From: Brevirhabdus pacifica
GTDB lineage: Bacteria > Pseudomonadota > Alphaproteobacteria > Rhodobacterales > Rhodobacteraceae
Assembly (NCBI RefSeq): GCF_002797755.1
Contig: NZ_PGFI01000011.1
Location: 248,001-312,000 of the forward strand
Length of the DNA stretch: 64,000 nucleotides
Direction of reading: 5' to 3'
How positions within the stretch are numbered: position 1 is the stretch's first letter; the number at the start of each line of letters is the position of its first letter. A program made the position numbers and the translations under genes. Shown here piece after piece: positions 18,302 to 26,945 of the stretch. A model generated the notes under the pieces. The model worked only from the letters and a program-made list of their open reading frames with translations. It ran no database searches and was not told the origin of the DNA.

Positions 18302-19738
18302 TCACTTCCGGCCGGCCGCCTTCTTCAGCACGCGACCGAGGCTGACCACCACATCGACCTCGCGGATCGGCTTTTCCAAGACGGGCACGTCGGGGAAGGT
18401 ATTCGCGACCCGGTGCCAGTCGCCGTCGCCGGTCAGGAACACGAAGGGCACCCCCCGCGTCGTCAGCGTCTGCGCCACATCAAGCGATGTGTCGCGGCCG
18501 AGGTTCACATCCAGGATCGCGGCGTCGACCTCGCCCTTCATCGCAGCCTTTGCATCGTCGACCGAGGAGAAAGGGCCTAGCACCACGACCCCCTCATCGG
18601 TCAGGGTCATCTCAAGCGACAGGGCGATCAGCGCTTCATCCTCCAGCACCATCACGCGCTTGCCCTTCAGGTCGGGCATCTCGACGGGCATGACGGTCGT
18701 GCGGGCCACGTCCATGGTCGGGCGCGGTCGGCTGGCCACCAGGTCGATGGTGCAGACCAGCCCGTCGGGCTTGTAGTCCATCTTCACCGTGCCGTCCTGA
18801 CCAAGGGCGGTGTCGAGGATGCGGGCGCCGAAGCCGTACTCGGTGGGCCTTGCCACGCGGGGGCCCCAGACCTCGGTCCAGATGATGCGGGCGACCCCTT
18901 CCTTGCGGGACTCGATACTGATCCGCACGCGCCCCTTGTTGGTGCTGAAGGCACCGTGCTGGCGGGCGTTCGTGACCAGCTCGTGCAGGACCAGCGTGGC
19001 GCTTTCGGCGGTCTTGGAGTGGAGCGCGAAGTCGGTGTCGCCCTCAATGGTGAACCGGTCCGGACGGATGTCCATCGCCGCCATCTCTGCGCGCACGATC
19101 TGGACCAGCGGCACGGGGAAGCTGCCGCGGCTGACGAAAAGATCGTGGGTCCGGCCCAAGGCCGCCAGCCGGTCGCCAAGCACCTTGGCGAAGGCCTTCA
19201 CGCCGGTCGCACGTTCGGCCGTAAGCTGCACCATGGCGCGCAGCATTCCCAGCAGATTGCGCTCGCGGTGGTTCAACTCGGCCTTCAGAAGGCGGGTCTG
19301 CTCCTCTGCGCGGCGCAGGCGGGAGATGTCGAAGACACTGCCCAGCAGGAACTGTTCGCCGCTTTCGGGGTCACGGACAGGCTCGCCATGGGCGCGGATC
19401 CAGCCCTCGTCTCCGTCGGCGCGGATGATCTTGCATTCGAAGGACCAGTGCTGGCTGTTCTCGACGGCGGTCTGGAACAGGGTGCGGACCTTGTCGCGGT
19501 CCTGGGCGACGACATGTTCAAGGAATATCTCGAAGGTCCATTCGGGGAGCACTTCGTCATAGCCGAAGATCTGATCGTGGCGCAGGTTCCGCCAGGCGGT
19601 GCCGTCGGCGACGTTGAGTTGCCACAACCCGACCTCCTGGTCGAGATGATCCAACAGGATGCGGACGCGCCTGTCGTTCCGGCCGGCCTCCGCGCCCTTG
19701 GTGCCAACGGTCCCGCGTTGATCGTCCTGCCCGGTCAT
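18302..19738 (-). CDS. HWE-type hybrid histidine kinase with C-terminal receiver
   Basis: 478 residues, cytoplasmic, no membrane helix. A PAS domain fills about 25-145 (GLWQLNVADG to FLLGSVFDISRLRRAE). Next is an HWE/HisKA_2 kinase core: ELNHRERNLLGMLRAMVQL carries the probable phospho-His, VLHELVTNARQHGAF the N box with a family-typical HE..TNA, and IIWTEVWGPRV and GFGARILDTAL the later boxes. The receiver follows (RVMVLEDEALIALSLEM), with the acceptor Asp in AILDVNLG, Thr in FLTGDG and Lys in LEKP. Signal and output are unknown. It starts at ATG 19738; a GTG two codons earlier is an alternative. It lies 67 bp after plsC on the same strand. Confidence 0.9.
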   Translation of the reverse strand: MTGQDDQRGTVGTKGAEAGRNDRRVRILLDHLDQEVGLWQLNVADGTAWRNLRHDQIFGYDEVLPEWTFEIFLEHVVAQDRDKVRTLFQTAVENSQHWSFECKIIRADGDEGWIRAHGEPVRDPESGEQFLLGSVFDISRLRRAEEQTRLLKAELNHRERNLLGMLRAMVQLTAERATGVKAFAKVLGDRLAALGRTHDLFVSRGSFPVPLVQIVRAEMAAMDIRPDRFTIEGDTDFALHSKTAESATLVLHELVTNARQHGAFSTNKGRVRISIESRKEGVARIIWTEVWGPRVARPTEYGFGARILDTALGQDGTVKMDYKPDGLVCTIDLVASRPRPTMDVARTTVMPVEMPDLKGKRVMVLEDEALIALSLEMTLTDEGVVVLGPFSSVDDAKAAMKGEVDAAILDVNLGRDTSLDVAQTLTTRGVPFVFLTGDGDWHRVANTFPDVPVLEKPIREVDVVVSLGRVLKKAAGRK

Positions 19739-19805
19739 GTGCACTCAAGTCCCAAAGTGATCCGGACCAAGTTGCACGAATGTTCCGGGATTGAAAAGAG
19801 AACTG

Positions 19806-20813
19806 TCAGCTGTCGGTCTCTTTCCCGGTCGTCTTCTCGGGGCCGTCCGGCGCCGGGTCCTCGCCCGCCTCGCTGATGGGCCCGCGAACGGGGCCGGGCA
19901 TCGGGCTGAGCGGGTCGTCGTCAAGGTCTCCCGGCCCGGGCGCGGCACCGAGGCCCGCAACCGCGCCCCCCTCGGCCGTGCCGGTGTCCAGGGTGCCCTC
20001 GGGCCCCGGCACATTCGTTCCGGCGCCGTCCCTGAGAGAGCGTGCGCCCCCCGCGCTAGCAGTCAGGGCGTTGCCCTCGGGCGGGGTGTGGAACCCGGCC
20101 TCGGCCATCAGCTCGATCGACCGCTCTTCGACCTGGCGCGAGAGTTGCGCAAGAAAGCTCGCCTTGTCGACGCCGGCCGGGATCGGCTCCAGAAACTCGA
20201 CCACTGCGCGGCCGGGTTTGCGCATAACAGCCCGCTTCGGCCAGAAGAGGCCCACGTTCGTCGCCACCGGGTAGCAGGGCTGCCCCAGTTGTTCGTACAG
20301 AACGCCCGTGCCCACCTTGTAGGGGGCCGCGACGCCCGGTGCGACCCGGGTGCCCTGGGGGTAGATGATCAGCTGTCCGGCCCGCTGCATCCCGTGGATC
20401 ACGTCGGCCACCATCTTCATCACCGCGCGGCCACGCTTGCCGCGATCCACCGGCACGCAGCCGATGCGCCAGGCGTATTGGCCCAGCACGGGCGCGAACA
20501 GCAATTCGCGCTTCATGATGAACTTGCCCCGGGGGACGCTGTTGAAGATGACGATGATGTCGAAGAACGACTGGTGCTTGGCGGCGATCATGCATTCCTC
20601 GGTGGGCGGGGTGCCGCGAACCTCGGTCTTGATGCCGACGATCCAGCGGGCCGACCAGATGGCATAGCCGCAAAAAGCGTGACAGGCGCCGAAGGCTGCC
20701 CGCCGGCTGAACAGCGCAAAGGGGAAGTAGGCGATGCCGATCACGAACATCGAGGTATAGAGCGAGATGCTGTAGAACAGCGACCGCAGCCACTGGATGC
20801 CGTAGGCGATCAT
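19806..20813 (-). CDS. plsC: 1-acyl-sn-glycerol-3-phosphate acyltransferase PlsC
   Basis: 335 residues. It acylates lysophosphatidic acid to phosphatidic acid at the inner membrane. The N-terminus has a hydrophobic segment (about 10-35). The catalytic HX4D is KHQSFFD (His80, Asp85), and KFIMKRELLFAPVLG and YPQGTR (151-156) match blocks II and III, with Gln where most relatives have Glu. The last 90 or so residues are rich in Gly, Pro, Asp and Glu, look disordered, and exceed the usual 240-260 residue length. The ATG overlaps the ftsX stop, so it is the third gene of ftsE-ftsX-plsC. Confidence 0.92.
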   Translation of the reverse strand: MIAYGIQWLRSLFYSISLYTSMFVIGIAYFPFALFSRRAAFGACHAFCGYAIWSARWIVGIKTEVRGTPPTEECMIAAKHQSFFDIIVIFNSVPRGKFIMKRELLFAPVLGQYAWRIGCVPVDRGKRGRAVMKMVADVIHGMQRAGQLIIYPQGTRVAPGVAAPYKVGTGVLYEQLGQPCYPVATNVGLFWPKRAVMRKPGRAVVEFLEPIPAGVDKASFLAQLSRQVEERSIELMAEAGFHTPPEGNALTASAGGARSLRDGAGTNVPGPEGTLDTGTAEGGAVAGLGAAPGPGDLDDDPLSPMPGPVRGPISEAGEDPAPDGPEKTTGKETDS

Positions 20814-21751
20814 TTGAATCCTCTCAGGGTGCGCAGCGCCGCGGTGCGGGTGGCCAGGAAGGCGACCAGTCCGGCAAGCGGCGGGATCAGAAGCGGCCAG
20901 AGCCAGTGCCAGCCCTGGAATCCAAGACCGGTCAAGAAGCCGCCCGCCGCGTCGGCGCTGGGCAGGGCAAGCACCGCCAGGCCGCCGGCCAGCGTGCCGA
21001 TGGTGGCGCCGCCGATGGCGCGCAGGGTGAAGCGGCGCACGAAGGCGCGCGCGATGAACGTGTCCCGTGCGCCCACGAGGCGCAGGGTGGAAATCAGCCG
21101 GGCGTTGGCGGCCAGGGCGGCCTGGGCCGCGAGGGTGATCATCGCCGCCGTCGAGGCCGCGATCAGCGCCAGCGACAGAAGCCCCAGAAGCCGCAGCCGG
21201 TCGGCCGCGTCGATCAGGGGACGGCGCCAGCGGGTGTGGTCGTCCAGGACCGAGCCGGGGGCCTCGGCGGCCAGCCTCTGGCGCAGGCCCTCTGCGTCAA
21301 AACCCTCGCCCTGCTCGATCACCTCGACGAGGCTGGGCACCGGCAGGTCGGCGACCGGCAGCTCGGGGCCGAACCAGGGTTCCAGCAGCGCGCTCAGCTC
21401 GTCATCCTCCAACACCCGGGCCGAGCGGACGCCGGGGGTGGATTGCAGCACCCTTACCACCGCCTCGGTCTGGGCCGCCATCTGCCCCGCCGGGGCCGAG
21501 ATGCGCACCGTCGAGGTGCGCGCAAGTTCGGCCCCCCAGCGTTCGGCCAGCCGGCCCGTCGCCAGCGAGAGGGCCAGCGCGAAGACACCGAGGAAGGCCA
21601 TGGCGGCGGCGGTAAAGACCGTCAGTCGCGCGGTGAAGCCGGTGGGCGGCACGACCCGGTCGGCGCGGCCCGAGGGCCGGAACACCGCCGCGATGAGGGC
21701 GTGCAGCGGCGCGCTGGCACGGGCGCCTCGGCTGGGGCGCTGCGCGCTCAC
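20810..21751 (-). CDS. ftsX: Cell division protein FtsX
   Basis: 313 residues. FtsX is the membrane partner of FtsE, and together they act at the septum to control peptidoglycan hydrolases. Topology fits: a cytoplasmic N-terminus, TM1 (about 42-66), a periplasmic domain of about 110 residues, and three more helices near 175-195, 230-250 and 280-300. RLISTLRLVGARDTFIARAFVRRFTLRA is the conserved coupling region. The start is GTG (21749-21751), overlapping the ftsE stop. Confidence 0.9.
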   Translation of the reverse strand: MSAQRPSRGARASAPLHALIAAVFRPSGRADRVVPPTGFTARLTVFTAAAMAFLGVFALALSLATGRLAERWGAELARTSTVRISAPAGQMAAQTEAVVRVLQSTPGVRSARVLEDDELSALLEPWFGPELPVADLPVPSLVEVIEQGEGFDAEGLRQRLAAEAPGSVLDDHTRWRRPLIDAADRLRLLGLLSLALIAASTAAMITLAAQAALAANARLISTLRLVGARDTFIARAFVRRFTLRAIGGATIGTLAGGLAVLALPSADAAGGFLTGLGFQGWHWLWPLLIPPLAGLVAFLATRTAALRTLRGFK

Positions 21752-22425
21752 AGGTCCGACCCCGCCAGTTGCAGCCGGCGATTGGCGATGCGCAGGACAC
21801 GCGCCGATACCTCGGCCTTGGTGGCGCGGATCAGGTTCAGATCATGGGTCGCGATGACGATGGTCTTGCCCATCTTGTTCAGCTCGACCAGCAGGGTCAG
21901 AAGGCGCAGGCTCATCTCCCAGTCGATGTTGCCGGTCGGCTCGTCCGCGATGATGACATCGGGCGACATGATGACGGCCCGCGCCAGTGCCGCGCGCTGT
22001 CGCTCGCCGCCAGAAAGTTCCGGGGGCAGGGCGCGGGCGCGCTCGGCCAGGCCGACCCAGCCCAGAAGCTCGTCCAGGTTGATGGAATCCGCGTTCATGT
22101 CGTGGCCCGAAACCTCCAGCGGCAGGGCGATATTCTCGCGCAGGCTGAGGTGGTCGAGGAACTGGCAATCCTGATGGACCACCCCGACGCGGCGGCGCAG
22201 GCGGGCGACATCGTCGCGATCCATCTGGCGCACGTCCTGGCCCAGCAGCCGCACGGTGCCCGCGCTGGGCACCAGTTCGGCGTAGCACAGTTTCAGAAAG
22301 GTGGTCTTGCCGGCACCGGAAGGGCCGGTCAGGAAGTGAAAGCTGCCCGCCCCCAATTGCAGGGACATGTCGCTGAGTAGTTCCGCGCCGCCATAGGAGT
22401 AGGCGGCGTTTTCCAGTTCGATCAA
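21748..22425 (-). CDS. ftsE: Cell division ATP-binding protein FtsE
   Basis: 225 residues with the chosen start. It is an ABC ATPase: Walker A GPSGAGKTTFLKL, Q loop VVHQDCQFLDHLSLRENIAL, signature LSGGERQRAALARA, Walker B VIIADEPTGNID, and H loop IATHD. No ATG gives a sensible N-terminus. TTG at 22423-22425 has GAGGGG seven bases upstream and yields MIELENAAYSYGG, the normal FtsE start. Another TTG at 22482 adds 19 residues without similarity and lacks a ribosome site. It overlaps ftsX by four bases. Confidence 0.93.
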   Translation of the reverse strand: MIELENAAYSYGGAELLSDMSLQLGAGSFHFLTGPSGAGKTTFLKLCYAELVPSAGTVRLLGQDVRQMDRDDVARLRRRVGVVHQDCQFLDHLSLRENIALPLEVSGHDMNADSINLDELLGWVGLAERARALPPELSGGERQRAALARAVIMSPDVIIADEPTGNIDWEMSLRLLTLLVELNKMGKTIVIATHDLNLIRATKAEVSARVLRIANRRLQLAGSDL

Positions 22426-22591
22426 TTCCGGCCCCTCGATCTGCAAGGCCGTGAGTGTCGCGCAACACGCGACGGGTTTCAATCGGAGGAAGGGTCAATT
22501 ACTTTGAATTAACAGGCTTTGATTGATAAAAGCCGATGAAATCGAAGCGAGCCGGAAAATACCGGACGCCGAGCAGTGAGCGAGGTCGTAA

Positions 22592-23869
22592 ATGCGACTG
22601 ATTTGCCCGAATTGTGATGCGCAATACGAGGTGGGCGACGGCGTCATTCCGCCCGAAGGGCGCGATGTCCAGTGTTCCAATTGCGGGCACACCTGGTTCC
22701 AGGTCTCCGAAACGGCGGATGGCCGCCCGGATGAACCCGTCACCACGCCGCCACCCCATGTCGCCCAGCCGCGAAGCCGGGGCATGCGACAGGACTCGCG
22801 TATCCACGACCCGGTCGGGGGTGCGACGGCCGCTGCGGCGGCGGGTCAGGATGTGGCATCGGACGCGGCAACGGATGCCGGTTCGCCCCAGGCGGGTCAG
22901 GACAACGGCGAGGCCGCCGCCTTCTTCGGCGACGTGGCGGCCGATGCCGGCGACAGCCAGCGCGACGATACCCAGCTTTACGAGGATGACGAGGAGCTGG
23001 CCGGCAGCGCGCCGACCTCCGCCCCCGCAGCGGATGACGCGGAGGAGGACGAGTTCGAGGCCTCCCTGCGCGCTGCGCTGGGCGATGATGGCCTGCCCGA
23101 GGACGGGGATGACGAGGAGGAGGGCGGAGACCATGCGGCCCCCGACGCCGACCGCGCGACCCCCGAGGATCCCGCCGGCACATCGCTTCCCGCCGGCGGC
23201 CCGCTGTCCCAGCGCGAACAGATCCCCCGCCGCCCGCTCGATCCCGAAGTGGCCGAGGTCCTGCGCGAAGAGGCCCGCCGCGAGGCCGAGGCCCGCCGCG
23301 CCGAAATCAACCGCCTGGAAAGCCAACCCGACCTGGGCCTGGATTCGGGCGCGCCCCACGACGCGACCGCCGCCCGAAGCCGCCTGCCCAGCTGGCAGGA
23401 AGGCGATGAGCCCGAGATGCCCGCCCCTTCCGCGCAAGCCTCAGCGCAGGCCGCCGCCGAGGCCGGTGCCGCCGGAGCAGCCGCCGGTGCCCATGGCCAC
23501 GCGACGGCGATCCCCGGCCGCCCGGGCGTCGATCAGGACGACCGCAGCGAGATGTTCCCCGATATCGAAGAGGTCAATTCCTCGCTGACCGCGACCACGG
23601 ATCGCTCTGCCGATCCCGACGCGCCCGTCACCGAGGAGGACGCCGCCGAGGAAAGTCAGCGCACGGGCTTCCGGCTGGGGTTTCTTCTTATGGTGCTGCT
23701 GGCCGCCGCCGGGGTGGCGCTTTACCGCTTTGCCCCCGAGGTGGTCGACCGCATCCCCGAGGCGGGGCCACTGCTTGACCGCTATGTCGAGACTGTGGAC
23801 GTGGCCCGCCTGCGCCTCGACGACTGGGCGCGGCTGATGGTCGAAAAGATCGGCAACCTGGGCGGCTAA
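22592..23869 (+). CDS. MJ0042-type zinc-ribbon membrane protein
   Basis: 425 residues. The N-terminal 36 residues are a zinc ribbon of the MJ0042/PF13717 type with Cys5, Cys8, Cys28 and Cys31 (LICPNCDAQYEV, VQCSNCGHTWF). A very long acidic and Ala/Pro-rich region follows (about 45-345) and looks disordered. One transmembrane helix is near 352-372 (LGFLLMVLLAAAGVALYRFA), followed by a short C-terminal segment. The function of these proteins is unknown; similar ones occur beside ftsEX in Rhodobacterales. It is divergent from ftsE. Confidence 0.88.
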   Translation: MRLICPNCDAQYEVGDGVIPPEGRDVQCSNCGHTWFQVSETADGRPDEPVTTPPPHVAQPRSRGMRQDSRIHDPVGGATAAAAAGQDVASDAATDAGSPQAGQDNGEAAAFFGDVAADAGDSQRDDTQLYEDDEELAGSAPTSAPAADDAEEDEFEASLRAALGDDGLPEDGDDEEEGGDHAAPDADRATPEDPAGTSLPAGGPLSQREQIPRRPLDPEVAEVLREEARREAEARRAEINRLESQPDLGLDSGAPHDATAARSRLPSWQEGDEPEMPAPSAQASAQAAAEAGAAGAAAGAHGHATAIPGRPGVDQDDRSEMFPDIEEVNSSLTATTDRSADPDAPVTEEDAAEESQRTGFRLGFLLMVLLAAAGVALYRFAPEVVDRIPEAGPLLDRYVETVDVARLRLDDWARLMVEKIGNLGG

Positions 23870-23977
23870 ACCGCATCTGGCTTCGGTGCCCTCAAGCGGG
23901 GCAGATGTTTCCACCTGCCTGGCGCCCAGCCCGGAGCGGCCCGGGTCAAGGCCGCAATCCGTGTGGGTCTGTCCGGC

Positions 23978-26857
23978 TCAGAACTGTTCCAGCAAGCGCC
24001 GCAGGTAATCCAGCTCCTCGCTGGGGCGGGTCTGATCGCCCGAGCGGCGGCGGATCTCGTCCAGCAACTCGCGGGCGCGGCGATAGACATCCTCGCCATC
24101 GCTCAGCGCATCGTCCGAGCCGACGCGCCCCTGGTTTCCGGCCTCGCGGCCAAGCGGATCACGCCCCTCACCCGAGGGGCCCTGGGCGCGGCCGTTCTGT
24201 TGTCCCTGTCCCTGCTGGCCCGGCTGCTGGTCGGCCATGGCGTCGCCAAGATTGCGCATGCCTTCGCGCAGGGCCTCCACGGCCTCGGACTGGCGGTCCA
24301 GCGCATCCGAGGTCAGCCCCTCGCGCAAGGCATCCTCGGCCTGGTCCATCGCCCGGCCGGCCCGGTCCAGCGCCTCGCGGGCGGCCTCGCCGGCCTCGGT
24401 GCCGGCGCCGGGAAGGTTGCGGGTCTGGCGGCTGAGCTGGTCGCGCAGGGCGCGCTGACGATCGGCAAGACCCTGGGGCCCGCCGGGCGTTGCGTCGGGA
24501 TTGCCCTGGCCCTGGCCGGCGCTGCCGCCAGGCTGCCCGGGCTGATCGCCGGGGCGGGATCCGGGCTGGTTGCCCTGGCGATCGCCCGGTTGCCCCTGTC
24601 CGGGTTGCTGACCAGGTTGCTGGCCCGGCTGTTGACCGGGTTGTTGGCCCGGTTGTTGGCCCGGTTGCTGTCCGGGGCGCTGGCCTTGCTGTTGGCCCTG
24701 CTGGCCGGGGTTGAACCGCTGTTGCAGGTCGCGGAACGCCTCGTCCGACAGGTTCTGCTGTTCGCGCAGCGTCTCGGACAGGCCCTGCATCGACTGCTGG
24801 CCCTGATCGCCCTGCTGTCCCTGCTGCCCCTGCTGGCGCGAGATGCGCATGTTCTCCATCATCTGGCGAAGCTGGTCCAGAAGCTGCTGCGCCTCGGCGG
24901 TGCGGCCCTGGCGCATCAGCTCCTCGATCCGGTCCATCATCTGCTGAAGCTGGTCGCCGGTGATCTGCTGTCCCTGCTGGTCGGCCTCGGCCTGCTGGTT
25001 CTCGTCGCGGCGGGCCTGCTCGGCCATCTCGCGGATATAGTCCTGCATCGCCTCGCGCAGTTCCTGCATCAGCCGGGCGATCTCGTCCTCGGGGGCGTTG
25101 TTGCGCATGGCCTCGGACAGGCGATCCTCGGCCCGGCGCAGGCGTTCAAGGGCCGACGACAGGTCGCCATCCTCGAACATCAGCGCGGCGTTCCACAGCA
25201 TCGTGGCCACCTCGTCGCGCATCGCGGGCGTCAGCCCGTTGACCACGGGCACGAGGCGCGGGGCCTCGGCGGCGCGGGGCGCGGCGGTTTTGTCCCCGAT
25301 TTTGTCCTCGGGCGTGGCTGCGGCGGCGGGTGTATCCGCGCCCTCGGCCAGGGGAACGCCCCGCCCCTCCATCGCGGCTTCCAGGCGGTGCAGGGCCAGG
25401 CGCAGGCGCAGGTAGCCCTTCTCGTTCTTGATGAACCCATCGGGGTAGGCGGTCATGGCGCGCAGGATCTGTGCCACGCGCGGCGCGTTTTCGCGGGTCC
25501 ACAGCAGGTCGCGGCGCTGTTCGACGATGCCGGCGGCAAGCGGGTCGTAGAAGCTTCGGCGCGGCAGGTCGATATCGGTGACCCGGACCTCGCCGGTCTG
25601 GCCGATGGCGTCGCGCACCTCCAGCCGCAGGGTGACGGGCAGGCCGGCCCAGGCATGTTCGGCAAAGCGTTCGACCAGAACCTCTTCGAAGGTCGAGCGG
25701 TCGCCGGCGATGGTCATCGGCAGGTCGATGGTGATCGGATCACGGGGTTCGGGCGTGGGAGCCAGCCCGTGGCGGCGCGGCAGGCGGGGCAGGTCAAGCT
25801 CCAGCACCGCGCTGCCGCCCTCGACACCGTGATCGTCCGTCGCGCGGAAGCCTTGCCGCATCTCGCCATCGGCGCGACCCTCGAAGGGGGCCGTGACCTC
25901 GACCGTGGGGGCCATGTCCGCCAGCACGTCGATCTGCCAGTCGCGCGGCTGCGCGCCGGTGATCCGCAGGCTTCCCGAGCGGCTGACCACCCCCTCGAAA
26001 CCGCCGCCGACCAGTTCCTCGGCCTGCTGGGCCTCGGGGCCGGCCTCGGCGGTTGCCGCATCATCCGGGGCGGGCAGGGGGGCGGTCACGTCCTGTTCGA
26101 CCGTGATCGCACCAAGCTGTCCGTAGAAGCGCAGCACCAACCGGCTGCCCTCGGGCAGTTCCAGCGGGCCGGACGGGATGTCGTTGAGATAGAGGCCCGG
26201 CCGACCGGTATGAAGCGGCGGCTCGACCCAGCCTTCCCAGCTGGGACCGGCGGCGACGGCTGTTCCGCCGGCGCCCGGCACGCCCGCCACGTCGCGCAGG
26301 TGCCAGACCGAGCCGAAGATCAGCGCGGCGGCAAAGGCGGTTGCCGCGATCAGGCGCAAGGCCATGGGATCGTCGCGCGCGACCCGCAGGTCGGGGCGGA
26401 CCGGGCGCGCGGTCTTCAGCCGCTCGCCCATGCGGGCGACGTGGGCGGTCCAGACGGCGCGGGATCGCGGATCGTTCTGCCCGATGGCCTGGCTGTCACG
26501 CAGGGCCGCGATGGGCCGGCCCTTGAGGGTGGCGTCGATCCGGGCCAACGCCTCTTCGCGGCTGGGCCAGACGAAGCGCCGGAGGCCACGAAAACCCAGC
26601 CAGCCCGCCAGCAACAGGACCGCACCGCCGGCGAGGACGAGCGCGCGGGCCGAAAGCGGCGCCGCCCCGCCCAGCATCACCGCCGCCAGTGTTGCCAGGA
26701 TCAGTGTCCAGAGGGGCCAGAAGGCGCGGGTGATCCGTTCGGCCAGCATACCGGCCCGCGTCACCACGAGGGGGCGGGCCAGGCTGCGCAGTGCCGCGGC
26801 GGCGTCCCGGTCGGGGCCGGGTTCGCGCGGCTGGGCGTCGGGGTGGTTCGGATCCAT
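23978..26857 (-). CDS. TIGR02302/DUF4175 family membrane protein
   Basis: 959 residues. Two or three hydrophobic helices lie near the N-terminus (about 40-90, and near 155-170). A long periplasmic-type region follows, and then a Gln/Gly/Pro-rich C-terminal third. This layout matches the alphaproteobacterial TIGR02302 family, whose function is unknown. The low-complexity region includes six tandem GQQP units, encoded by near-identical 12-bp repeats at 24605-24676. Coiled segments rich in Gln and Met (around 610-690) precede it. It starts at ATG 26855-26857 and ends 108 bp beyond the convergent zinc-ribbon gene. Confidence 0.9.
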   Translation of the reverse strand: MDPNHPDAQPREPGPDRDAAAALRSLARPLVVTRAGMLAERITRAFWPLWTLILATLAAVMLGGAAPLSARALVLAGGAVLLLAGWLGFRGLRRFVWPSREEALARIDATLKGRPIAALRDSQAIGQNDPRSRAVWTAHVARMGERLKTARPVRPDLRVARDDPMALRLIAATAFAAALIFGSVWHLRDVAGVPGAGGTAVAAGPSWEGWVEPPLHTGRPGLYLNDIPSGPLELPEGSRLVLRFYGQLGAITVEQDVTAPLPAPDDAATAEAGPEAQQAEELVGGGFEGVVSRSGSLRITGAQPRDWQIDVLADMAPTVEVTAPFEGRADGEMRQGFRATDDHGVEGGSAVLELDLPRLPRRHGLAPTPEPRDPITIDLPMTIAGDRSTFEEVLVERFAEHAWAGLPVTLRLEVRDAIGQTGEVRVTDIDLPRRSFYDPLAAGIVEQRRDLLWTRENAPRVAQILRAMTAYPDGFIKNEKGYLRLRLALHRLEAAMEGRGVPLAEGADTPAAAATPEDKIGDKTAAPRAAEAPRLVPVVNGLTPAMRDEVATMLWNAALMFEDGDLSSALERLRRAEDRLSEAMRNNAPEDEIARLMQELREAMQDYIREMAEQARRDENQQAEADQQGQQITGDQLQQMMDRIEELMRQGRTAEAQQLLDQLRQMMENMRISRQQGQQGQQGDQGQQSMQGLSETLREQQNLSDEAFRDLQQRFNPGQQGQQQGQRPGQQPGQQPGQQPGQQPGQQPGQQPGQGQPGDRQGNQPGSRPGDQPGQPGGSAGQGQGNPDATPGGPQGLADRQRALRDQLSRQTRNLPGAGTEAGEAAREALDRAGRAMDQAEDALREGLTSDALDRQSEAVEALREGMRNLGDAMADQQPGQQGQGQQNGRAQGPSGEGRDPLGREAGNQGRVGSDDALSDGEDVYRRARELLDEIRRRSGDQTRPSEELDYLRRLLEQF
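24605..24676. repeat. Six 12-bp tandem repeats coding for GQQP
   Basis: On the + strand the unit is close to TTGTTGGCCCGG, with units starting at 24605, 24617, 24629, 24641, 24653 and 24665. Two adjacent copies are identical and the others differ at one to three bases. The repeat is in frame with the TIGR02302 gene, so copy-number change would lengthen or shorten the protein by four residues. Confidence 0.9.
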
Positions 26858-26945
26858 CGCTCACTCCGGGGCCGCGGTGACCCCGGACAGTCGCGTCGCG
26901 GCGCGTCCCGAGGGCGCTGCGGGCGGAATCAGAGGGCGCGCGGGG

